NCBI RefSeq assembly: GCF_043195105.1
Contig: NZ_JBAFWO010000014.1
Length of the DNA stretch: 64,000 bases
Origin: NCEH01 sp002257205
GTDB taxonomy: Bacteria; Pseudomonadota; Alphaproteobacteria; Rhizobiales; Xanthobacteraceae
Reading direction: 5' to 3' (one strand)
Shown here: positions 17,678 to 26,439 of the stretch, piece by piece
Numbering within the stretch: the first letter of the stretch is position 1
Layout of the letters: each line of letters opens with the position of its first letter
Program-made: the position numbers and the translations under genes
Notes under the pieces: generated by a model
The model's input: only the letters and a program-made list of their open reading frames with translations
Databases searched by the model: none
What the model was told of the DNA's origin: nothing

Positions 17678-18724
17678 TTACTGCGTGGCGGCCGGCGTGA
17701 GATGGCTGCGAATGCCATCGCTGATCTGCTGTAAGGCCGCCTTGACTTCCGGCAGGCTGCGCAGCGCGTTCAAAGCCACGAAGTCGTGGATCATGCCGTT
17801 GTAGCGCACCGCGGTGACTTCAACGCCTGCGTCCTTCATCTTGCGGGCGTAAGCCTCGCCCTCGTCGCGCAGGGGATCGTTCTCCGAGGTGACGACAATC
17901 GCGGGCGGCAGGCCTTTCAGCTCCTCCTTGCTGGCGCGTAGCGGCGAGACATAGGGGAGGTTTTTGGTCTTCTCGTCCGGCGCGTAGAGATTCCAGCCAT
18001 AGGCCATGAAGGCGCGGGTGAGGAAACGGCCGGTACCGAAATCGCGATAGGACGCCGTATCGACGCTGGCATCGGTCGCCGGGATCATCAGTACCTGATA
18101 GCTAATCTTCGGTCCCTTACGGTCCTTGGCCATCAACGCAAGCGCCGCCGTCATGTCACCGCCCACCGAATTGCCAGCGACCGCGATGCGGCTACCGTCG
18201 GCTCCGATTTCGTTGCCATGCGCGGCAATCCATTTCAGTGCGGCATAGGCTTGGTCCATCTGCGTGGGGTAGCGCGCCTCCGGCAGCGGCGTGTACTCGA
18301 CGAAAACGCCGACCTGGCCCGACTCGACGACGAGGTCACGCAACAGGCGCTTGTGATTGGCGAAATTGCCGATAATCCAGACGCCGCCGTGGATGAACAG
18401 CACCACGCCCGGCTTTGCCGCCGGGTGCTCCGGCGTCATGATGTAAAGCTTCACCTCCTGGCCGTCCTGATTGATCGTCCGGTCGGTGACTGTCACGCCA
18501 GACATGTCGACCTGCGTCTTGTTCTGCAGAGCGGTGAAGATCTCCTGTGGCTTGGGCTGCGGAAGCCGCCAGAACGGTGTGCTGTCTTTGTTGATCTCGT
18601 TGAGGAAAGCACGCACCTGGGGATCGATGCGGTCGTCGGTTGCAGGGTTCGGCCCGGCGACGGCCTGTTGCGCCATCAGCGTCAGCCCTGTGACCAGCAG
18701 AGCGAGTGTCTTGGACAAACTCAT
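17678..18724 (-). CDS. Exported HSL-family esterase (alpha/beta hydrolase fold-3)
   Basis: The 348-residue protein starts with a Sec signal peptide (MSLSKTLALLVTGLTLMAQQ, cleavage probably after AVA near residue 23). The mature part has the hormone-sensitive-lipase motif FIHGGVWIIGN near residue 110, the elbow AGNSVGGDM near 182, the Asp in SENDPLRDEGEAYA and the His in YNGMIHDFVA. It should hydrolyse short acyl esters in the periplasm. It is the first gene of the leftward run that ends with paoC, although the 108-base gap to the next gene could hold a second promoter. Confidence 0.9.
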   Translation of the reverse strand: MSLSKTLALLVTGLTLMAQQAVAGPNPATDDRIDPQVRAFLNEINKDSTPFWRLPQPKPQEIFTALQNKTQVDMSGVTVTDRTINQDGQEVKLYIMTPEHPAAKPGVVLFIHGGVWIIGNFANHKRLLRDLVVESGQVGVFVEYTPLPEARYPTQMDQAYAALKWIAAHGNEIGADGSRIAVAGNSVGGDMTAALALMAKDRKGPKISYQVLMIPATDASVDTASYRDFGTGRFLTRAFMAYGWNLYAPDEKTKNLPYVSPLRASKEELKGLPPAIVVTSENDPLRDEGEAYARKMKDAGVEVTAVRYNGMIHDFVALNALRSLPEVKAALQQISDGIRSHLTPAATQ

Positions 18725-19089
18725 GAACTCGTTCTCCTTGTGTTGCCCCGGATTAAGGCTGCCACGACGAATACACTGAGATAGTGCTTTGGTATTTTCC
18801 TTTAGCGCTGGTTCTTGTTTAGAACGACCGTGATGCTCTTGGACACGCGCTTATCGATAAGATCTGGCATTTGCGAATTTTGGAATAGAGTCTTGCCGCT
18901 GCGTCAGCGCCTGTGCCGCAGAAAATCTTCCGGGGCTCGTCGCCGGACGGAGGTGCTTTCCGAATCGGAAATCGACTGTGGCCGAAGGAGAAAAAATTAG
19001 GGCATCAGCCGATATAAACCCGTCTCTTATTTCCAATATTCCGTCACGCATGGCGGAGACTGGGAGCGGACTTCGCGCCCGATACAACT
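18725..19089. other. Intergenic region upstream of the esterase, downstream of cydB
   Basis: No supported gene. A short stem, GTTCT and AGAAC around TGTTT near 18809-18823, lies on the upstream side of the esterase. The rest should contain the esterase promoter and the end of the cydAB transcript; no clear intrinsic terminator was found. Confidence 0.45.
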
Positions 19090-20169
19090 CTACGGGAGAT
19101 GCGGCTCCTTGTGAGGATCGGACTCCCGCCTGGCCCAAATGGTGGGCACTTCGTCAGCGTCACCCTCGAATGCGTCGAGACTGGTCTTCCCGCGAAATAC
19201 CCAATAGGCGTTGAACTGATAGGCAAGGACAATGGGAATTACGAAGCACAATCCAATGCCGACAAAGGCAAGCGTCTGCGGGTCGGCGGCACCGTCCCAG
19301 ATCGTGATCTGCCGCGGCACCACGTAGGGCCATAGGCTGACACAAAGGCCGAGAAAGCCGCAAAGAAAGATAATGATCGACAAGGCAAAGACCTCGAATT
19401 CGACGCAGCGCCCGGTGCGTAGCGAATGCCACGCCGTCATAAGGGCCGCGGCGGCGACGACCGGGATCGGCGCAAGCCAGGCGATGTTCGGGAACGAGAA
19501 CCAGCGCTCCACGACTGCGGGCTGGCTAAGAGCGGTCCAGATGCTCACAACCGCCATCATGATCGCGGTCAGAGCAACTGCCACCTTGCCGGCGCTGCGG
19601 GCAAAGGCTTGCGTCTGGCCTACCGTTTTCCAGACGAGCCAACCTGCGCCCATCAGCGTGTAGCCGCCGATAAGGCCGAGGCCACACAGCACGCCAAGCG
19701 GGCTGAGAAAGCTGAGAGCGCTCCCGGCGAACACGCCGTTTTCAACGTTGATGCCGCCGATGAAGCCGCCAAGCACCAGCCCTTGTGCGAAGGTCGCAAT
19801 GATCGAACCGCCGAAGAAAGCGAAGTCCCAGGCGCCGCGTGAGCCGCGGGCATGGGCGCGGAAGGTGAAGGCAATGCCACGAAAGATCAGCGCAAACAGC
19901 ATCAGGATGATCGGCACGTAGAAAGCCGGCAAGAGAATATAATAGGCTGGCGGAAACGCCGCAAAGAGGAACGTCCCGCCGAATACCAGCCAAGTCTCGT
20001 TGCCATCCCAGACCGGCTCAATGCTCGCCATCATCAGGTCACGGTCGCCGTCCCGTGGCGACAGTAGGAACAGAATGCCAATGCCGAGATCGAGACCATC
20101 CGCGAGCACGTAGATAATGATGCCGAAAGCGGCAGCACAAGCGAAGAGGAAGGGCATATCCATAATCAT
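19090..20169 (-). CDS. cydB: Cytochrome bd-type quinol oxidase subunit II (CioB/CydB)
   Basis: The 359-residue protein has eight or nine membrane helices and the CydB hallmarks: LADGLDLGIGILFLL, the conserved EPVWDGNETWLVFGGTFLF near residue 48, and GLIGGYTLMGAGWLVWKT. It is the structural partner of CydA in the inner membrane. The same frame is open far upstream through cydA, but the true start is MIMDMPFLFACAAAFG, whose ATG overlaps the cydA stop as ATGA. The C-terminal tail after WVFRGKT is short and charged. Confidence 0.93.
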   Translation of the reverse strand: MIMDMPFLFACAAAFGIIIYVLADGLDLGIGILFLLSPRDGDRDLMMASIEPVWDGNETWLVFGGTFLFAAFPPAYYILLPAFYVPIILMLFALIFRGIAFTFRAHARGSRGAWDFAFFGGSIIATFAQGLVLGGFIGGINVENGVFAGSALSFLSPLGVLCGLGLIGGYTLMGAGWLVWKTVGQTQAFARSAGKVAVALTAIMMAVVSIWTALSQPAVVERWFSFPNIAWLAPIPVVAAAALMTAWHSLRTGRCVEFEVFALSIIIFLCGFLGLCVSLWPYVVPRQITIWDGAADPQTLAFVGIGLCFVIPIVLAYQFNAYWVFRGKTSLDAFEGDADEVPTIWARRESDPHKEPHLP

Positions 20170-21539
20170 CGCTCCGCTGGAGTCGGCACCGGAGTCATGT
20201 GTGGTGCCGCACTTGTCTCGGGCGCATAGACCGCCGTCGGTGGCCCCTTCAGCACCTGGCGAGAGGCGAAATAGAGGAAGCCCGCGAATAGCATGAGATA
20301 GATAATCAGGAAGCCGGCGAGCGACGTTGCGACCGCATACGGTACGACCGGAGAGGCAGCAGCCGCAGTGCGCAACTGGCCGTAAACTACGAAGGGCTGA
20401 CGACCCGTCTCGGTCACCGCCCAGCCGGCAAGCACGCCGACAAAACCGAGTGGCGTCGCCGCGACCGCCAGATACTGGAACCAGCGCGTGTCGTAAAGGC
20501 GTCCGCGCCAACGCAGGACCGCGCCGGTGATGGCAAGGACGAGCAACAGCAGCCCGATGCCGACCATCGCGCGGAAGGCAAAGAATACGACCGGTACGTA
20601 TGGCCGGTCCCGCGGCGGCACGGCCTTGAGGCCCTGTACGGTGCCGTCCCAACTGTGCGTGAGATAAAGACTGCCGAGGTGCGGGATACTGATCTCGTAG
20701 AGATTCTTTTCCGCCGTGTCGTCCGGCCAGGCGAAGATCGCCGCCGGCACGTCGCCTTGCGTATTCCACAAGCCCTCCATGGCCGCGAGCTTGGTCGGCT
20801 GGTGCTTCCCGGTGTTGAGTCCGTGCAGATCGCCCAGAACGAATTGCAGCGGTACCAGCAAGAGCGCCGCCCACATCGCCATCGACAACCCAACACGCGA
20901 GCTTTCGACAAAGCGGCCGCGCAGCAGCTGAAAGGCCGACACACCGCCGACCACAAAGGCGCCGGTGATGAAGCTCGCGCAAACCATGTGCATCAACCGG
21001 TACGGAAAGGACGGGCTGAACACGACCTGCCACCAATCCACCACATGGAAAATGCCGTTGGCGTCCGCCACCGCCCCGGCCGGCGTCTGCATCCAGGAAT
21101 TGGCAGCGAGAATCCAGAACGTGCTGGCGAGCGAACCGGCGGTGACCATAATACAAGCGAACAGGTGCAGCCCGCGCGAGACGCGGCCCTCGCCGTAAAG
21201 CATGATACCAACGAAGCCCGACTCGAGAAAGAAAGCGGTCGCCGCTTCGTACATGAACAACGGCCCGAGCACATTGCCGACCGCTTTAGAAAAACCGGCC
21301 CAGTTAGTGCCGATCTCATAGCTCATCACCACACCGGTGATGACGCCCATGCCGAAGCCAAGTGCAAACAGCCGCATCCAGAAACGCATAAGTTCGCGAT
21401 AAACTGACCTTTCGGTCCACCACCATAGAATACTCATCCAAGTAACGAACGCCGAGAGCCCGATGGTCAGCGTCGGCCACAAGATATGGTACCCGACGGT
21501 GAACGCAAATTGCAGGCGAGATAGAGTCGCGGCGTCCAT
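20166..21539 (-). CDS. cydA: Cytochrome bd-type quinol oxidase subunit I, cyanide-insensitive type (CioA/CydA)
   Basis: The 457-residue subunit carries the haem-bearing core: RLQFAFTVGYHILWPTLTIG with the axial His near residue 18, a YEAATAFFLESGFVGIMLYG helix, LMHMVCASFITGAF near residue 185, and GRQPFVVYGQLRTA in the quinol region. The Q loop between helices six and seven is short (through HSWDGTVQGLKAVPPRDRPY), which marks the CIO subgroup rather than E. coli CydA. This enzyme reduces oxygen without proton pumping and tolerates cyanide and nitric oxide. GGAGG lies about eleven bases before the ATG. A 22-base dyad at 21893-21914 is a candidate control site. Confidence 0.95.
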   Translation of the reverse strand: MDAATLSRLQFAFTVGYHILWPTLTIGLSAFVTWMSILWWWTERSVYRELMRFWMRLFALGFGMGVITGVVMSYEIGTNWAGFSKAVGNVLGPLFMYEAATAFFLESGFVGIMLYGEGRVSRGLHLFACIMVTAGSLASTFWILAANSWMQTPAGAVADANGIFHVVDWWQVVFSPSFPYRLMHMVCASFITGAFVVGGVSAFQLLRGRFVESSRVGLSMAMWAALLLVPLQFVLGDLHGLNTGKHQPTKLAAMEGLWNTQGDVPAAIFAWPDDTAEKNLYEISIPHLGSLYLTHSWDGTVQGLKAVPPRDRPYVPVVFFAFRAMVGIGLLLLVLAITGAVLRWRGRLYDTRWFQYLAVAATPLGFVGVLAGWAVTETGRQPFVVYGQLRTAAAASPVVPYAVATSLAGFLIIYLMLFAGFLYFASRQVLKGPPTAVYAPETSAAPHMTPVPTPAER

Positions 21540-21892
21540 TATTATTACGAGCCTCCAAATGAGGCGCCACCGAGGACGCGGCGCGATTTAATCCGCATGT
21601 CGATCGCGGTTCTTTTTGATTTTTGCTCATTGTTTCGGCGATTCGTGAGAAGTCGAGCGATGGGGGCGCGCATACGATCCCGAATTCGCGGCGGAGTTCG
21701 GCTTTGCGACCAGCGCGGAGAACCATTCTGGCCACTTCGTTTGAGCCGCATTTTTACTGGAATAGCCGCGCTGTTCTCGTCGCGCGGCCGGCGACCACCT
21801 GCACAGGTTATTCCAAGAATAGGAATCACGCCTGCTCACGCCCCGCAGGCGACGCTTGTGCAGGCTAAAGGTCAATATTTCTGAGCGGCTTC

Positions 21893-21914
21893 GTCATCTG
21901 ACCGGTCATTTGAC
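21893..21914. promoter_or_regulatory. Nested dyad between cydAB and the AraC gene
   Basis: A perfect 10-base palindrome TGACCGGTCA (21899-21908) is flanked by GTCA at 21893-21896 and TGAC at 21911-21914, all about one centre (21903.5). It lies in the 505-base region between the divergent cydA and AraC starts, nearer to the latter. A regulator site is inferred. Confidence 0.5.
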
Positions 21915-22044
21915 AGAAGCGACGGCTTTCCTCGCCGCATAGGCTGCAATCTCCGAAAGCCAATGAGCCTTTGCATGGCGAAGCGGACAAATAGCTACGC
22001 TCCAGGCAACACCGCGCAGTCCTCGCACCATCAGGAATGAGACT

Positions 22045-23022
22045 TTGAAACCGGAACACGAATATTCAGATGCCGGCGACACGCCATATCTGGGAACACA
22101 GCGGACATCTTCTTGTCGCAGCGCGACTCGGCCCACCGAGACAAACCCGCTGGCGGTCAACGAACTGCGGATTTTCGACGCCGATGTGCTCGTGAAGCGC
22201 TCCGAAGAATGGGCCGGCGGCAGAGCCGTGCTGGTTGATCGCCAACCGCGCGCCGAGTTGACGAAATTTGCACACTGCTTGACTCGGCACACGATCGCGC
22301 TGCACGTCGAGGGCGCTAACACATCCGCGACCCTGAAATACGACGACGGCAATCAAGACGTGACGGGCAGCACGGTGGGCCAGGTCATGTTCGTTCCGGC
22401 AAGGCGGCGCCTTGAAGGCTTTGCCGATTACCCATCGAAATTTCGGCACTTGCTGCTGACGCTCGATCCGCAAATGCTCGATTGCGAGTGTGACAACACG
22501 GTCGACTTTGACACGCTGGATTTGCCCTATCGGCAGAACCTCAATGACGGCGTGATCGCCGGGCAGATGCGAGTGCTGCAGAGTGAGCTCGATCAGCCGG
22601 GGCCGCTCAGCCGCCTGTTTGTGGAAAGCCTGTGCTGCGAAATCGCGGTGCGCTCGTTGCGGATCTGTACCAGACGGGAACCTATGCGCATCAGTAGCGG
22701 TCTCGCGCCGCGACGCTTACGCCTAGTAAAGAACTACATCGAAGCCAATCTCTCCAACAATATAACGTTGGCGGACCTCGCTGCCATCGCCGATGTGAGC
22801 GCCTCGCACTTCTCGCGCGCCTTCCGCGCATCGACCGGCATTGGCGCGCACCGATATATAATCCGGCAGCGGATCGAACAAGCCAAGCGGCTGCTGACTG
22901 AGAGCAAAATGTCGATCGCTGAAATCGCCCTCGCCGCCGGCTTCGGCAACCAGAGCCATCTGACGACGCACTTCCGTCGCGAAGTCGGTACGACGCCGGC
23001 ACGGTTCAGGAATCTGGCCTGA
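22045..23022 (+). CDS. AraC-family transcriptional regulator
   Basis: The 325-residue protein has an N-terminal ligand-type domain with TLKYDDGNQDVTGSTVGQVM and FVPARRRLEGFADYPSKFRH, and a C-terminal AraC domain. There the first helix-turn-helix is NITLADLAAIADVSASHFSR and the second is MSIAEIALAAGFGNQSHLTT followed by HFRREVGTTPARFR (about residues 230-322). It is divergent from cydAB, the usual position for a local regulator, but could act elsewhere. The first ATG was used; the first 30 residues are low in structure, so an internal start is possible. Confidence 0.88.
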   Translation: MKPEHEYSDAGDTPYLGTQRTSSCRSATRPTETNPLAVNELRIFDADVLVKRSEEWAGGRAVLVDRQPRAELTKFAHCLTRHTIALHVEGANTSATLKYDDGNQDVTGSTVGQVMFVPARRRLEGFADYPSKFRHLLLTLDPQMLDCECDNTVDFDTLDLPYRQNLNDGVIAGQMRVLQSELDQPGPLSRLFVESLCCEIAVRSLRICTRREPMRISSGLAPRRLRLVKNYIEANLSNNITLADLAAIADVSASHFSRAFRASTGIGAHRYIIRQRIEQAKRLLTESKMSIAEIALAAGFGNQSHLTTHFRREVGTTPARFRNLA

Positions 23023-23188
23023 CGGCCGGCTTTTGCCACTCCATCGAGAGCGGGAGCGCTGGACGCCTTGCGCTCCGCAAGACCGCACTCGCGCGGATTG
23101 TCGCAGTGTGCGGACGTATGGTTGTAGCAAAATTCTTGAATGGGTCGCCTGATGCAGCAAGGTTTCAAATGGCGTCGCGGCTAATCAA

Positions 23189-23815
23189 TTAATTACTGTG
23201 GACGGGAAAGACCACGATCGACGCCGAGCCCTGCGCTCCAAATTTCCAGGAAAAATTACCGTTCAGGCTCTCCGCCAGCGAGCTAATGATCTTCAACCCA
23301 CCTTGCGAGCGCGACTTGCCCGAATTCCGGCCGTTGTCGGTCACGATGCACAAGGCGACGCCCTCCTTCTCGATCAGACCGACGCGAATCGTCCCGCCCT
23401 GGCCGCTGAAGGCATGACGCACAGCATTGGTGATGAGCTCGTTCACGATCATGCCAAGCATCCAGCAGCGCTCCGACGCCAGCGCCATCGGCTGGGCGGC
23501 AATCACGATCTTGATATTCAGGCTGTCCAGTTTCGAGCGGCTGACCGCATGGCACAGGCGGCAAAGGTAGTCAGCGACATCGACGGTCGTGCCGAGATCC
23601 GGCATCTGCAGCGCCCGATGGACGCGGGCGTAATGCTCGAGGTGCTGCTGGACGTTGCCGAGCGCGCTCTGCACTTGTTGGTCGCCGCTGCGCGAGGCCG
23701 CGAGCGAAACTATGTAGACCGCCGAGGCGAACTCGTTGCTGATGCGATGCGTAATTTCGCGCATGAGCAGGCTTGCATCGGGCAAAGTCGGTTTCACGAG
23801 CACGTTCATTGCCAC
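23189..23815 (-). CDS. Small soluble histidine kinase (HisKA_2/HWE-like)
   Basis: At 208 residues this is a kinase core without any sensor or membrane part. The dimerisation helix reads LLMREITHRISNEFASAVYI, with the phospho-acceptor His near residue 23. The ATP-binding domain has an N box ELITNAVRHAFSG near residue 125 and a D/G region VTDNGRNSGKS followed by GGLKIISSLAESLNGNFSW. This matches the HisKA_2/HWE kinases abundant in alphaproteobacteria. No response regulator is adjacent, so it is an orphan; the partner may be a general stress regulator elsewhere. Confidence 0.85.
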   Translation of the reverse strand: MAMNVLVKPTLPDASLLMREITHRISNEFASAVYIVSLAASRSGDQQVQSALGNVQQHLEHYARVHRALQMPDLGTTVDVADYLCRLCHAVSRSKLDSLNIKIVIAAQPMALASERCWMLGMIVNELITNAVRHAFSGQGGTIRVGLIEKEGVALCIVTDNGRNSGKSRSQGGLKIISSLAESLNGNFSWKFGAQGSASIVVFPVHSN

Positions 23816-24049
23816 TCTCCCGAATTTGACATGGGCTTCCAGCCGTTCGCACTATCACAGCAAATTTGGAAATCGATCGATATCAGTTTGCTGCTCGTTT
23901 TTTCCGCTTCCTGTCTTGTTCGCCCCCTGATTTTGCTGCGTGTTGGCTTTGGCTCAACTTCTCCCACCGCCCGATCGCGCTTTCGCTACCAACCTTCCTC
24001 CTTGGCACGCTCGGCGTCGGCCGGAATGTGCTTCCCCAGCTTGACCGAC

Positions 24050-24812
24050 CGGCACGGCGAAGACCACTTCCTGGCGCTGGCAGGCGCGCTTCATGGAAGA
24101 GGGTGTCGAAGGGCTGCTGCGCGACAAGACGCGGCCGCCGGGCCAACCGCCCGTGGCCGACGATAAGGCTGCGGCCGTGGTCGCGCTGACGCTGAAGCCG
24201 CTGCCACCCACTGGACGCGCGGGCCATGGCCAAGGTCGCGGGGCTGGCCGTCTCCACGGTGCAGAAGATCTGGAAGGCCCATGGTCTGGCCCCGCAACGC
24301 TGGCGGCAGTTCAGGCTCTCCAACGATCCGGCCTTTGCCGATAAGCTCAACGATGTCGTCGGGCTCTACGTCAGCCCGCCGGCCCATGCCCTGGTGCTGA
24401 GCCTCGACGAGAAGTCGCAGATCCCGGCGCTCGACCGCACCCAGCCGGGCCTGCCGCTGAAGAAAGGGCGCGGCGCCACCATGACCTACAAACGCCATGG
24501 CACCACCACGCTGTCATTCTCGACAACTATGCCGCCCACAACCACGAGAAGGTGCGGGCTTGGCTCGACCGCCACCCGCGCTGGACCTTCCATTTCACGC
24601 CGACGTCCAGCTCATGGCTGAACGTGGTCGAGGGCTTCTTCGCCATCCTGACGCGCGGGCGCCTCAAACACGGGGTGTTCCGGTCTGTCGTCGATCTCCA
24701 GGCCGCCATCAACCGCTTTATCGGAGAGCGTAACCAAACGCCCAAGCCCTTCGTCTGCGGGCCGACCCCGAAGCGATCATTGCTGCTTCTCCACAGCCGA
24801 CCTTCGCGATAG
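24050..24812 (+). pseudogene. IS630-family transposase, broken by frameshifts and an internal deletion
   Basis: Pieces of one IS630 transposase follow one another in different frames. The first is SWRWQARFMEEGVEGLLRDK (24075 on), then MAKVAGLAVSTVQKIWKAHG from 24226 with LVLSLDEKSQIPALDRTQPG around the first catalytic Asp. The third is VILDNYAAHNHEKVRAWLDR, beginning near 24510, continuing into TFHFTPTSSSWLNVVEGFFA with the last Asp/Glu region. Some 60 residues expected between YKRHGTTTL and VILDNY are missing. The tail shifts again near 24760, where ADPEAIIAA is readable only in another frame. It cannot encode an active enzyme. Exact element ends and inverted repeats were not found. Confidence 0.88.
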
Positions 24813-24864
24813 GGCTAGAGTCGGCTCATCGCTGGCGTTTAGGCGCTACTCTGGCTTCCACGGC

Positions 24865-25442
24865 TCAGGCGGCGCGGCGGCCAAGCGCACGTGCCGCCTC
24901 GACGAACTCGGCCCTGAGATCTGGAGGTGCGTCCATCGCGCTATACAGCGCAAGTCGCCGTACAGGGCGAAAGCCGCAGTGCCCGAGGACGCAGCTGGAA
25001 ATCCAGCGCCAGAACAGGTCGCCGCGGAACAACACGCCGAGGATTCGTGGTGAGTTCTGCGCGTGTAGATCACACGCGCAGAACGCCCCTTCAGCAGCGA
25101 CTGAAGGTAGGGAAAACGTGTGTGGTAGCGCATCGCGAAGTCCAGCAGAAATACACGATCGACATATCCCTTGAGCAAGGTGGGCCCTGCCCACCACCAG
25201 TTTGGCGAGACGATGACAAGGTGCTCGCACCATTGGATCAGCGCCTGCTGCCCAATGGTGTCAGGCTCGAGCGACTTCTGGTTATGAAAGCCGGCCCTCA
25301 GCACCAGATCAAACTTCAGGTCGCGGAGGGCGATGCTTTTGATTTCGTGACCGCCGGCCCTAGCGCCGCCATCGTATGCCGCCGCCAGAGCGTCTGAGAA
25401 GCTGCCCACGTCCGGATGCGCATTTAGAAGGAGCACTTTCAT
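24865..25442 (-). pseudogene. NAD(P)H:quinone oxidoreductase (flavodoxin-like), frameshifted
   Basis: The N-terminal half is a standard KefF/NQO1-type flavoprotein: MKVLLLNAHPDVGSFSDALA, then HLVIVSPNWWWAGPTLLKGY for the FMN/NAD site and VDRVFLLDFAMRYH. After GRSARVIYT the frame turns to nonsense. In another frame the expected protein continues, QNSPRILGVLFRGDLFWRWI, to a natural end ARALGRRAA with a stop at 24865. The shift is two extra bases inside a perfect hairpin at 25054-25084. Family members reduce quinones and other electrophiles. Everything else looks intact, so the break is recent or, less likely, a sequencing error. Confidence 0.85.
25054..25084. repeat. Perfect 13-base inverted repeat at the frameshift site
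   Basis: GTTCTGCGCGTGT at 25054-25066 and ACACGCGCAGAAC at 25072-25084 are exact reverse complements around a 5-base loop (AGATC). Removing two bases (GC) from the arm at 25072-25084 restores the reading frame of the quinone reductase and leaves an imperfect hairpin. Confidence 0.9.
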
Positions 25443-25507
25443 TGCAGCTCACTCGGCGGATTGCCGCACGGGGATCGAACAGAGGGGGTCTTACGGAACG
25501 GCGTGCA

Positions 25508-25697
25508 TTAGCCGCCCGCTTTGATCACGGCTTCGATATGCCGCGCAAGCTTCGGCACGCTGGCGGTCACAGCCATCAGTTCGCCGACACTTTGCGACGC
25601 GTCATCCGGCCATGCCACGCCGCCGAGAGCATTCGCGATGAGCGTACAGCAGCGAAGCAAGGATGCCGCAGACGACCAATGCCTTTCTCGTGATCAC
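25508..25697 (-). pseudogene. Possible small membrane-protein relic
   Basis: On the minus strand GTG at 25697 begins VITRKALVVCGILASLLYA, a hydrophobic N-terminus of the type seen in DUF998-like membrane proteins. A one- or two-base shift at about 25640 lets the reading continue as LIANALGGVAWPDDASQSVG to HIEAVIKAGG and a stop at 25508. The two halves may come from one gene or be a fusion of remnants. I do not recognise the second half. It lies just upstream of the quinone reductase on the same strand. Confidence 0.35.
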
Positions 25698-26068
25698 CTC
25701 AACCTCAAGGACACGGATTGGCGCATCGACGGCACCCGCTCTGTGATCGCAACACCGCAATCTCTCGGGAGTGCGCCGTTGGTTATAATTTTTGATCGAG
25801 CCACCAGAAGCGGCCTTGATCAATCTTCGCCGGACCCGCTCCGCAGAAAACGCCGAACGAGGCTGGCGTCGTTCTGGTGCGATTTCTGGGTCAGGCCTTC
25901 AGAAATGACCCGGCACACGCAGTCCACAGCGGAATCACACGTGATCAGTTCCGTCACGACGGACAAAATTTGTCGTGCTTTCGCACGCCGCCTTATGACT
26001 CGGATCAAATACGCCATGCGCCTCTGATGCTGTTGATACTCGCTTTACTACAATCAGATGGGCTCGCC

Positions 26069-26439
26069 ATGACGAGTCAAAGTCGCATGATCGTTATCAT
26101 TGGCGGTGGTATCGCCGGGTTGTGTGCAGCAGTCTACGCTCGAAAATGTGGCTATGAGGTCGAGCTTCTCGAATAGCACGATAGTCCAGGTGGACTGGCG
26201 ACCAGTTGGAAACGGGGCGATTACACCTTCGAGACCTGCCTGTACCGGCTGCTTGGCTCCAATCCGGACGGCACCTTGCACGCGCAATGGCAGGAAGTGT
26301 GCGGCGTCGACGTCGATCGGCCGAATTGCAGAATCTTTAGCCAGGGCGGGTTTGCCAGCCTGACTGAAAAAAGACTGTCAGCCTCAAAGTCTTCAGTTCC
26401 GCATTGCGGGCACCTCAGCTTTGGACTGAGATACCGGTA
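26069..26439 (+). pseudogene. FAD-dependent oxidoreductase (phytoene desaturase-like), truncated, with in-frame TAG
   Basis: From ATG 26069 the product begins MIVIIGGGIAGLCAAVYARK (from the second Met) and GYEVELLE, a classic dinucleotide-binding fold. Then a TAG at 26174-26176 interrupts it. Reading straight through in the same frame gives HDSPGGLATSWKRGDYTFET and CLYRLLGSNPDGTLHAQWQE, the next conserved blocks of the phytoene desaturase-like FAD oxidoreductases. After about 26350 the resemblance ends, and the frame closes at 26439 inside the convergent SDR gene. So the gene has both a nonsense change and loss of about 400 C-terminal residues. Confidence 0.8.

Noticed and set aside
20170..21156. 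Possible long N-terminal extension of CydB
   Set aside because: The frame is open through cydA, but CydB homology begins at MIMDMPF and the ATGA overlap with the cydA stop is the normal arrangement.
25054..25084. Intrinsic terminator
   Set aside because: Strong hairpin but inside a coding sequence and without a T tract; better explained by the two-base insertion.
25521..26027. 168-codon open frame on the plus strand
   Set aside because: No ribosome site, no recognisable motif, and the minus strand there shows the membrane-protein relic.
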